A stretch of 64,000 nucleotides of DNA. Source: Crocinitomicaceae bacterium. Lineage in GTDB: Bacteria > Bacteroidota > Bacteroidia > Flavobacteriales_D > Crocinitomicaceae. Of this stretch, positions 9,289 through 16,386 are shown piece by piece; position 1 is the first letter of the stretch; each line of letters begins with the position of its first letter. The DNA is taken from NCBI GenBank assembly GCA_024643545.1, contig JAHEMR010000004.1, positions 248,001-312,000 of the forward strand, written 5' to 3'. The position numbers and the translations under genes were made by a program. Below the pieces are notes generated by a model. That model searched no databases. It saw nothing but the letters and a program-made list of their open reading frames with translations, and was not told where the DNA came from.

Positions 9289-9885
9289 ATGAAGTATTTC
9301 GCACACGAAACAGCAGTGATTGATGATGGATGTCAGATTGGCGAAGGAACCAAAATCTGGCATTTTTCACATATCATGCCTAACTGTCAAATTGGATTGT
9401 CTTGCAATATTGGACAAAACGTTGTGATCTCTCCAGAAGTGATTTTAGGTAACAACGTAAAGGTTCAGAATAACGTGTCCATTTACACCGGTGTTGTGTG
9501 TGAAGACGATGTTTTCCTTGGTCCTTCCATGGTTTTCACTAATGTAATTAATCCACGAAGTGCCGTGAATCGCCGAGACAGTTACCTGAAAACGGTCGTT
9601 AAAAAAGGTGCTAGTATTGGTGCAAATGCTACGATCGTTTGCGGGCACGATATCGGTCAATACGCTTTTATTGGTGCAGGCGCCGTTGTCACAAAACATG
9701 TTCCTGATTACGCCCTAGTGGTAGGAAATCCTGCCCGTCAAATTGGATGGATGTCAGAATATGGTCACCGTTTGAATTTTGATGAAAATGGATTGGCAAT
9801 ATGCCCGGAAAGCGAACAGAAATATCGATTGACAGGATCAGGGCATGCCTTGATTGTGCAAAAAGATAATGATGATAAAAAATAA
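9289..9885 (+). CDS. wbpD: sugar N-acetyltransferase with left-handed beta-helix (WbpD-like)
   Basis: This 198-residue protein belongs to the WbpD/WlbB group, which acetylates the 3-amino group of UDP-2-acetamido-3-amino-glucuronate with acetyl-CoA. Hexapeptide repeats run from about residue 10 to 160 ([48 protein letters not shown]). Residues about 185-198 (GHALIVQK and a charged end) are encoded by one copy of a GGGCATGCC palindromic repeat, so the natural C-terminus has probably been altered by a repeat. Confidence 0.88.
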   Translation: MKYFAHETAVIDDGCQIGEGTKIWHFSHIMPNCQIGLSCNIGQNVVISPEVILGNNVKVQNNVSIYTGVVCEDDVFLGPSMVFTNVINPRSAVNRRDSYLKTVVKKGASIGANATIVCGHDIGQYAFIGAGAVVTKHVPDYALVVGNPARQIGWMSEYGHRLNFDENGLAICPESEQKYRLTGSGHALIVQKDNDDKK

Positions 9886-9914
9886 ATTGAATCGATTAGG
9901 GCATGCCCTAATCG
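9837..9914. repeat. GGGCATGCC palindrome, two copies (one in the wbpD end, one after it)
   Basis: Copy one (9837-9854) is an imperfect palindrome inside the last codons of wbpD. Copy two (9893-9914) is a perfect 22-bp palindrome in the gap. Both are followed by GTGCAAAA, so the repeat unit is palindrome plus tail. The core is shared with the hairpin at 6867-6890. Confidence 0.7.
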
Positions 9915-9979
9915 TGCAAAACAAGATTAATAGCCAATATTTTTTCCAGAACCTCGTGGAAATGTATTAAAATTAAAAT

Positions 9980-11008
9980 ATGTCAAAAATTAAATTTGCC
10001 GTAATCGGCGCTGGACACATTGGGAAACGTCATGCGGAAATGATCCGACGTGATAAAGAAGGAGACTTAGTTGCACTAGTTGATCCACTAGGAAAAGAAG
10101 CGTGTCAAGCGCAAGAGTTCGATGTGCCGTTCTTTACAACCATGGACGAATTATTCGACAGCGGTTTGGAATTTGATGTGGTTAATGTCTGTACGCCAAA
10201 CGGACTCCACGCAGAGCAGGCATTGTTAGCGCTGGAACATAAAAAACATGTTGTATGCGAAAAACCTATGGGCTTATCCAAAGAGAGTTGTGAGCGCATC
10301 ATTTACAAATCACTACAGGTTTCCAAACAAGTGTTTTGCGTCATGCAGAATCGTTATTCCCCCCCTTCCGTTTGGATCAAAGATTTAATCGACAGAAAAG
10401 TACTTGGAGATATCTACATGGTACAGTTGAACTGTTATTGGAACCGCGATGAACGTTATTACAAAGCAGGTGGATGGAAAGGTACGGAAGACCTAGATGG
10501 AGGTACCTTATTCACCCAATTCAGTCACTTCATTGATATCATGTATTGGTTGTTCGGAGACATCGACAACATCCAAGGTAAGTTTGCAGATTTCAACCAC
10601 AAAGACTACACTGACTTTGAAGATTCTGGTTTCGTGAGCTTCGATTTCATCAACGGCGGGATGGGATCACTGAACTACTCTACATCTGTAGCGAATCAAA
10701 ACTTAGAGTCCTCCATGACCATTATCGGTAAAAACGGTTCTGTAAAAATTGGCGGACAATACATGAATGAAGTGGAAGTTTGTAACATCAAAGATTACGA
10801 AATGCCAACACTCGCTCCAACAAATCCCGGAAATGACTACGGTCCATACAAAGGATCCGCTGCAAATCACAATTACGTCATCACAAATGTCATTGATTGC
10901 TTAAACGGGCGCACTGCTCCTACTACAAATGCACTGGAAGGAATGAAAGTGGTGGAAATTATTGAAAGGATTTATAAGGTGAGGGATGTTAATGGGTTAA
11001 TGTGCTAA
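9980..11008 (+). CDS. wbpB: Gfo/Idh/MocA-family oxidoreductase (WbpB-like)
   Basis: WbpB oxidises carbon 3 of UDP-2-acetamido-glucuronate using a tightly bound NAD+, making the keto group for WbpE. The protein is 342 residues long. It has the Rossmann motif VIGAGHIGKRHAEMI, the VNVCTPNGLHAEQA segment, the CEKPMGLS motif with the conserved Lys, and a C-terminal dimer domain. The last residues VNGLMC and the stop codon are encoded by the TTAATGGG/TTAATGTG repeat that fills the gap behind the gene. The family call is firm. The specific WbpB role rests on the neighbours. Confidence 0.85.
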   Translation: MSKIKFAVIGAGHIGKRHAEMIRRDKEGDLVALVDPLGKEACQAQEFDVPFFTTMDELFDSGLEFDVVNVCTPNGLHAEQALLALEHKKHVVCEKPMGLSKESCERIIYKSLQVSKQVFCVMQNRYSPPSVWIKDLIDRKVLGDIYMVQLNCYWNRDERYYKAGGWKGTEDLDGGTLFTQFSHFIDIMYWLFGDIDNIQGKFADFNHKDYTDFEDSGFVSFDFINGGMGSLNYSTSVANQNLESSMTIIGKNGSVKIGGQYMNEVEVCNIKDYEMPTLAPTNPGNDYGPYKGSAANHNYVITNVIDCLNGRTAPTTNALEGMKVVEIIERIYKVRDVNGLMC

Positions 11009-11054
11009 TGGGTTAATGGGTTAATTTGCTAATTTTCCAATGTGCTAATTAACT
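10989..11054. repeat. TTAATGTGCTAATGGG-type repeat tract
   Basis: This run of about 8-10 base units (TTAATGGG, TTAATGTGC, TTAATTTGC, TTTTCCAA, TGTGCTAATT) starts inside the last codons of wbpB and fills most of the gap to the next gene. The same family is at 13454-13509 and 14712-14841. Confidence 0.7.
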
Positions 11055-11088
11055 GATGTGATTCCGTTTCGGCGGAGAGAATACAAAA

Positions 11089-12393
11089 ATGAAATACATG
11101 ATTTACGAGAATTTAATAAAGAAAGAAGCTAAACTCGCACTTGTAGGATTAGGTTATGTTGGATTACCAATTGCGCTTGAATTCGCGAAACGCGTGAAAG
11201 TTGTTGGATTTGATATCAATCAAGCACGTGTGGATATGATGCGTCGTGGGGAGGATCCAAGTAGGGAGTTGGAATCCTCTGATTTTGAGAACCGTGACAT
11301 CTCGTTTTCCGCAGATATCAACGACTTAAAGGATGTCAATTTCTTTATTGTAGCAGTTCCCACTCCGATTGATGAAACCAACCTTCCTGACCTCAAACCA
11401 TTGCTAGGAGCGAGTCGCACAGTGGGAAAAGTTTTAAAGAAAGGTGATTATGTCGTTTTCGAATCAACCGTTTATCCTGGATGTACAGAAGAAGATTGTA
11501 TTCCTATTTTAGAAGCAGAATCTGGCTTAAAATTCCCGGAAGATTTCAAGGTTGGTTATTCCCCTGAACGCATTAATCCAGGAGACAAGGAACATACGTT
11601 ACAAAATGTGATTAAAATCGTTTCCGGTTGTGACGATGAATCCTTGGATCAAATTGCGAAAACATATGAATTAGTAGTAGCTGCAGGAGTTCACCGAGCA
11701 ACGAGTATCAAAGTTGCAGAAGCAGCGAAAATTGTGGAGAATACACAGCGTGACGTCAACATATCTTTGGTAAACGAACTATCGATCATTTTTAACAAAA
11801 TGGGCATCAATACCTTCGATGTTCTTGAAGCAGCAGGAACGAAATGGAATTTTTTGAAATTCTACCCAGGACTCGTTGGTGGACATTGTATCGGTGTAGA
11901 CCCGTATTATTTGGTGCATAAAGCCATGCAACTTGGTTACCACTCAAAGGTGATAAATTCCGGTCGATACGTGAATGATTCCATGGGATTTTATATTGGT
12001 AAACAAACCGCTAAAAAAATCATTGCACAGGGAAAAATGATTCAAGAAGCCCATGTCCTAGTGATGGGTGCAACATTCAAAGAAAATGTCAGTGACATCC
12101 GAAATTCCAAGGTGATTGATGTTGTAAATGAATTAAAATCGTTTCAAATTAACGTCGATGTGATTGACCCTCATGCTGATTCATCCGAGATGGAACATGA
12201 ATATGGTATTGGATTGGTTAAAGACATTCGGACGGATTACGATGCGATAATACTAGCCGTTAATCACCGAGAATATTGTCAATTCGACGAAACATATTTC
12301 AAAGGATTAATGAAGGATGGGAAAGGTGTTTTTGTTGATGTGAAAGGGATTTACCGAGGGAAAATAAATGATTTAACGTATTGGTCTCTGTAA
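11089..12393 (+). CDS. UDP-N-acetylglucosamine 6-dehydrogenase, TviB type
   Basis: This 434-residue nucleotide-sugar dehydrogenase oxidises C6 of a UDP-HexNAc. It shows LVGLGYVGLPIALEF for NAD, the TviB/WbpO-like VVFESTVYPGCTEEDC, SPERINPGD, the catalytic Cys267 in GLVGGHCIGVDPYY, and TFKENVSDIRNSK. It aligns by eye better with TviB (UDP-GlcNAc) than with WbpA. In this cluster it would supply UDP-GlcNAc-uronate to WbpB, WbpE and WbpD, which would otherwise have no source here. UDP-GalNAc as substrate is the main alternative. A second ATG lies four codons in. Confidence 0.88.
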   Translation: MKYMIYENLIKKEAKLALVGLGYVGLPIALEFAKRVKVVGFDINQARVDMMRRGEDPSRELESSDFENRDISFSADINDLKDVNFFIVAVPTPIDETNLPDLKPLLGASRTVGKVLKKGDYVVFESTVYPGCTEEDCIPILEAESGLKFPEDFKVGYSPERINPGDKEHTLQNVIKIVSGCDDESLDQIAKTYELVVAAGVHRATSIKVAEAAKIVENTQRDVNISLVNELSIIFNKMGINTFDVLEAAGTKWNFLKFYPGLVGGHCIGVDPYYLVHKAMQLGYHSKVINSGRYVNDSMGFYIGKQTAKKIIAQGKMIQEAHVLVMGATFKENVSDIRNSKVIDVVNELKSFQINVDVIDPHADSSEMEHEYGIGLVKDIRTDYDAIILAVNHREYCQFDETYFKGLMKDGKGVFVDVKGIYRGKINDLTYWSL

Positions 12394-12403
12394 AAAAAAT
12401 TAA

Positions 12404-13456
12404 ATGAAAAAAACAATCATCATTACCGGCGGAGCTGGATTCATTGGTTCACATGTCGTTCGACGATTTTTGACCAACTATCCGAATTACCTCATCGTGA
12501 ATGTCGATAAATTAACCTACGCAGGAAATTTAGAGAACCTGAAGGATGTTGCACTACATCCCAATTACCGTTTTGAACGTTTAGACATTGTGGATGCAGA
12601 TGCGATTCGTGCCATTTTTCAAAAATATGACGTAACAGATGTCATTCACCTTGCAGCAGAATCACACGTGGATCGATCTATCGAAGGACCAATGGACTTC
12701 GTCATGACGAATGTCGTTGGTACAGTAAACCTGTTACAAGCAGCCAAAGACGCATGGAAAGGATCGGACGGTCATGTTTTTCACCATGTATCTACAGATG
12801 AAGTGTACGGAAGCCTCGGCGATGAAGGTTTATTCACCGAACACACGCCATACGACCCTAGAAGTCCGTACTCTGCATCGAAAGCATCCTCGGATCATTT
12901 CGTAATGGCCTTCTACCATACTTATGGACTTCCGGTTAAAATGTCCAATTGTTCGAATAACTATGGAAGTCATCACTTCCCTGAAAAGTTGATTCCGTTA
13001 ATGATTCATAATATCCAAAACAAAAAACCGCTTCCGATTTATGGAAAAGGTGATAATATCCGCGATTGGTTATGGGTGGAGGATCATGCGAGCGCAATTG
13101 ATGCCATTTTCCACTCGGGAAGAATTGGAGAGTCGTACAACGTAGGCGGACTTAACGAATGGACGAACATCGAATTAGTTCGGTTTCTTTGTCAATTGAT
13201 GGATGAAAAATTAGGAAGAAACAAAGGTGAATCGGAAGAACTAATTTCTTACGTGACTGACCGCGCCGGACACGACAAACGTTACGCAATTGATGCAACG
13301 AAATTAGAGGAAGAACTTGGATGGACCCCATCGATCACGTTTGAAGAGGGCCTTTCTAAAACAGTTGATTGGTACTTAGAAAATCAAGATTGGGTGCAGA
13401 AAGTAACCAGTGGTGCATATAAAGATTACTATGAAACAATGTATGGTGGGAAGTAA
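12404..13456 (+). CDS. rfbB: dTDP-glucose 4,6-dehydratase
   Basis: This enzyme makes dTDP-4-keto-6-deoxy-glucose, the entry to rhamnose and many amino- or deoxy-sugars. The 350-residue protein has ITGGAGFIGSHVVRRF, HLAAESHVDRSI, VSTDEVYGSLG, the catalytic Tyr-x3-Lys in SPYSASKASSDHF, and SNNYGSHHFPEKLIPL, all diagnostic of RmlB. No rmlA, rmlC or rmlD is in the window, so the final sugar is unknown. Its stop codon is the first base triplet of a TAATGTGCTA repeat tract. Confidence 0.95.
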   Translation: MKKTIIITGGAGFIGSHVVRRFLTNYPNYLIVNVDKLTYAGNLENLKDVALHPNYRFERLDIVDADAIRAIFQKYDVTDVIHLAAESHVDRSIEGPMDFVMTNVVGTVNLLQAAKDAWKGSDGHVFHHVSTDEVYGSLGDEGLFTEHTPYDPRSPYSASKASSDHFVMAFYHTYGLPVKMSNCSNNYGSHHFPEKLIPLMIHNIQNKKPLPIYGKGDNIRDWLWVEDHASAIDAIFHSGRIGESYNVGGLNEWTNIELVRFLCQLMDEKLGRNKGESEELISYVTDRAGHDKRYAIDATKLEEELGWTPSITFEEGLSKTVDWYLENQDWVQKVTSGAYKDYYETMYGGK

Positions 13457-13509
13457 TGTGCTAGTTGGTTAATTTGCTAATTTTTTAATGTGCTAATTTG
13501 CTAATTATT
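13454..13509. repeat. TAATGTGCTAATTTGC-type repeat tract
   Basis: The tract fills the whole gap between rfbB and the PHP phosphatase gene. It starts with the TAA stop of rfbB and ends at the ATG of the next gene. Units such as TTAATTTGCTAA and TTAATGTGCTAATTTGC are repeated. Confidence 0.7.
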
Positions 13510-14250
13510 ATGAGCTTTTTTAAAAATCTTTTTCGTTCAAAATCCAATACTGTATTTGATTTAAGTCAATTGGAGGTGGATATGCATAGTCATTTGATTC
13601 CTGGAATTGACGATGGGTCTCCTTCGATGGATCACACGATTGCTATGTTGGCGAAATTTGAGCAATTAGGATACCGAAAAGTGGTGACAACCCCACATAT
13701 TTTAAATGATGTTCATCCCAATACGCCCAAAACCATTCTTGGTGGATTATCAGAGGTACAAGCGGAGATGAAACGCTTGGGGATGAAAATTGAAATTGAA
13801 GCCGCCGCAGAATATTATTGTGATGAATCTTTTCTTCCCATCATTGAACGCAATGAAATCTTAAGTTTCGGTTCAAACTTTGTATTAATGGAATTTGGAT
13901 TTTTGAGTCCCTCCCAATATGAAGCGCAGGCCTTGTTTAACTTGCAAGTGGCTGGATATGTTCCGATTATTGCGCACTATGAACGCTATCCATACTATTT
14001 TGGTGATTTCAAGAAAGTGGATGCGTTACGCGAACGAAACATTCAAATCCAAGTCAACCTTAATTCCTTGACTGGACATTATGGTCCAGGGGTGAAAAAG
14101 ATGGCTGAACAATTAATAAAAAACAAACAAGTTGATTTTCTTGGAACGGATTGTCACCGTATTGAGCACCTTACGCTTCTGGAAAATAATTTGAGCTTGT
14201 CTATTTTTAAAGACATCGAAGCACTGAATTTAAAAAACAATTTGTTGTGA
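13510..14250 (+). CDS. PHP-domain protein-tyrosine phosphatase, CpsB/YwqE type
   Basis: These metal-dependent phosphatases act on the autophosphorylated tyrosine kinase that controls capsule polymerisation. The 246-residue protein has the PHP motif DMHSHLIPGIDDGS, TTPHILNDVHPN, IIAHYERYPYY and LGTDCHR, which supply the metal ligands. I chose the ATG at 13510 (MSFFKNLF); an in-frame TTG at 13498 lies inside the repeat tract and is unlikely. No Wzc-like kinase is in the window. It overlaps the next gene by four bases. Confidence 0.9.
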   Translation: MSFFKNLFRSKSNTVFDLSQLEVDMHSHLIPGIDDGSPSMDHTIAMLAKFEQLGYRKVVTTPHILNDVHPNTPKTILGGLSEVQAEMKRLGMKIEIEAAAEYYCDESFLPIIERNEILSFGSNFVLMEFGFLSPSQYEAQALFNLQVAGYVPIIAHYERYPYYFGDFKKVDALRERNIQIQVNLNSLTGHYGPGVKKMAEQLIKNKQVDFLGTDCHRIEHLTLLENNLSLSIFKDIEALNLKNNLL

Positions 14251-14717
14251 ATTTACATGTTCTTCGACATGCCAAAACAAATCAAAATAGTCCAACAGGC
14301 CGAGATTTCGACCGTGAATTACTCCCAAGAGGCTACGAGCAACTAATCGAATTACAAGCTGAAATAGCTGCTAAAACATTATCCATTTCGCGCATATTTT
14401 GCTCCTCGGCAAAGCGAACACGTCAAACATCGACTCAAATCGAAGAGCTCTTTCCGAACGCCACAATTTCCTTTCATGACGACTTGTACCTTGCTTCCAA
14501 ATCAGTCATCTTAAACTTCATCACGCAGCTAAAAACGAGTGAAGAAATTCTTATCATCGGACATAATGAAGGACTTTCAGACCTTGTTTCATACCTTTCT
14601 GATACGGACATTCATCTAAAAACATGTGGATACGTCCAACTATCTTTTCCCTTTGAGCACTCTGGATATCTTTCAAGTGGAACAGGGAGTGTGGTTGAAA
14701 CATTTCGAATTAACTAA
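14247..14717 (+). CDS. histidine phosphatase, SixA-like
   Basis: This 156-residue member of the branch-1 histidine phosphatase superfamily starts with a GTG that overlaps the stop of the PHP gene (GTGA). The phosphohistidine motif is LRHAKTNQN with His8. FCSSAKRTRQTS and IIGHNEGLSDL supply the second Arg and second His. SixA removes phosphate from phosphohistidine on signalling proteins. Its coupling to a CpsB-like phosphatase suggests a regulatory role for this operon, but the target is unknown. Confidence 0.85.
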   Translation: MNLHVLRHAKTNQNSPTGRDFDRELLPRGYEQLIELQAEIAAKTLSISRIFCSSAKRTRQTSTQIEELFPNATISFHDDLYLASKSVILNFITQLKTSEEILIIGHNEGLSDLVSYLSDTDIHLKTCGYVQLSFPFEHSGYLSSGTGSVVETFRIN

Positions 14718-14841
14718 TTGACTCATGTACTAATGTTTCAATGTGCTAATGTGCTAATGTTTCAATGTGCTAATTTGCTAATTGAGCATTTGAAGAAATT
14801 AGCACACTGTCACATTCATTAATTAGCAAATTAGCACATTG
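14712..14841. repeat. TTAGCACATT repeat tract with a 21-bp inverted pair
   Basis: The gap after the SixA-like gene holds repeated CAATGTGCTAATGTGCTAATGT units and then their inverse, AATTAGCAAATTAGCACATT. The arms 14763-14783 and 14821-14841 are perfect inverted copies of 21 bp separated by 37 bases, so the RNA would fold into a long hairpin. No T-run follows. Confidence 0.75.
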
Positions 14842-14860
14842 TATTCAGTATATTTGTCAA

Positions 14861-15475
14861 ATGCAAGAACTCCTACCTTTTCTTTCGGAGCGATTCGGAG
14901 CGGATCAGATTCAAACGATAGAACGAAATCATGAATCTTTCACCCTTATCACACTTTTGAACTCGAATGAATTAAGGGTATTGATGACCAATGGCTTATC
15001 GAATCATCGAATGAATGTGCATGAGAAACATGTTGGGGAGGAATTCGCTGAATTATTTGTTTTGCTTCCGAGTTATTGGAAATTAGATGAACCGGATAAT
15101 CCTCGGATGAATTGGGTCTTTGATTGGTTATCAAAATTAAAGAAACATGTGATTGAAAAGGATACATGGATTGGAAACGGTCACACTTTTTCAACCGGAA
15201 AAGACATGGCATCCATTTCACCGACAATGTTGCAAAACCATTTCATCTTATCAGTTCCGTTAGAACTTGCAAAAGAATTAGCACCAATTGAAATGGCCGA
15301 TAAAAGCGTGTATTTCCTTTCGTTAATTCCAATCTTTGCAGATGAAATGGACTACAAACAAGGAAAAGGAACCGCAAAATTATTTTCAAAATTTGCCTTG
15401 CAAAACATAACTGAAAAACTCGATGATTTTCGCTCAACTGTATTGAAAACACGCTGGAATTTCCTTGCCAAATGA
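14861..15475 (+). CDS. suppressor-of-fused (SUFU) domain protein
   Basis: This is a soluble 204-residue protein with no signal peptide or membrane helix. NGLSNHRMNVHEKHVGEEFAEL and FVLLPSYWKL followed by WVFDWLSKLKKHVIE match the bacterial SUFU-like domain family, whose role in bacteria is not settled (immunity or housekeeping functions have both been proposed). It overlaps the transporter gene behind it by four bases (ATGA), so the two are translationally coupled. Confidence 0.75.
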   Translation: MQELLPFLSERFGADQIQTIERNHESFTLITLLNSNELRVLMTNGLSNHRMNVHEKHVGEEFAELFVLLPSYWKLDEPDNPRMNWVFDWLSKLKKHVIEKDTWIGNGHTFSTGKDMASISPTMLQNHFILSVPLELAKELAPIEMADKSVYFLSLIPIFADEMDYKQGKGTAKLFSKFALQNITEKLDDFRSTVLKTRWNFLAK

Positions 15476-16386
15476 ATCAAAAGTCACTTCAAGCGCACAT
15501 TGCGCTATTGTTGGTTAATGTACTTTATGGAGCAAGTCATGTTCTTGCGAAAGGCGTCATGCCCAATTACCTTACTCCAACCGTTTTCATTCTCTTTCGT
15601 GTAGTAGGTGCAACTGGACTATTTTGGCTTGTCCTCATGTTCACGAAACGTTCAAAAATAGAACGCAAAGATTTTCCATTATTAGCTTTATGTGGTCTTT
15701 TTGGTGTGGCAATCAACCAACTTTTCTTTTTCCACGGATTAAATCTTTCTTCAGCGTTTAATTCCGGCATCATTATGGCCTTGAATCCAATTATGGTTGT
15801 CATTTTATCCTTCTTCTTACTTAAGGAAAGGATAACCGCATTCAAATTAACAGGGATAACATTAGGAGCAACCGGAGCAATTCTCTTAACCCTAAAAGCA
15901 ACTACCCAGTTTGGAGATTCTCGTTTGGGTGATATGTTCCTATTTTTGAATGCCCTTAGTTATGCTATCTACCTTGTTATCGCCAAACCACTCATGAAAA
16001 AATATAGTCCGATTCAAGTGATTACTTGGGTTTTTACATTTGGACTTCTTTTCGTGCTCCTCTTCCCCCCTACCTTGAGTGAATTAACCCTAACTGATTT
16101 CCAACGCATTCCAACCCAAATTTGGTGGAAAATTTGCTATGTTGTGATTGGCGTTACCTTTCTAACGTATTTACTTACCATCTTCGGATTAAAATACCTC
16201 AGTGCTACAATTTCTAGCGCCTACATTTACACACAACCAGTCATGGTACTTCTCTTTACATTTTTGTTTGCCATCATTGGTTGGTCTGAGGATTATCGAA
16301 GCACCATTACTTCAGAAAAGATTCTGTATATGTTCGTTATATTTACGGGAGTTTACCTGACATCTAAATCAACATCCAAAAAATGA
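15472..16386 (+). CDS. EamA/DMT-family transporter
   Basis: This 304-residue protein has ten hydrophobic segments arranged as two repeated EamA halves, each ending in a helix of the LGATGAILLTLK type. Members export or import small metabolites such as amino acids; the substrate cannot be told. It overlaps the genes on both sides by four bases, which makes one unit with the SUFU protein and the S9 peptidase. Confidence 0.88.
   Translation: MNQKSLQAHIALLLVNVLYGASHVLAKGVMPNYLTPTVFILFRVVGATGLFWLVLMFTKRSKIERKDFPLLALCGLFGVAINQLFFFHGLNLSSAFNSGIIMALNPIMVVILSFFLLKERITAFKLTGITLGATGAILLTLKATTQFGDSRLGDMFLFLNALSYAIYLVIAKPLMKKYSPIQVITWVFTFGLLFVLLFPPTLSELTLTDFQRIPTQIWWKICYVVIGVTFLTYLLTIFGLKYLSATISSAYIYTQPVMVLLFTFLFAIIGWSEDYRSTITSEKILYMFVIFTGVYLTSKSTSKK

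Noticed and set aside
14712..14841. Possible CRISPR array (regularly repeated TTAGCACA units)
   Set aside because: Units are about 8-10 bp with no spacers of constant length, and both orientations occur; no cas genes are present.
14861..15475. SUFU protein as an immunity gene of a toxin system
   Set aside because: No toxin gene is adjacent; neighbours are a transporter and a peptidase.
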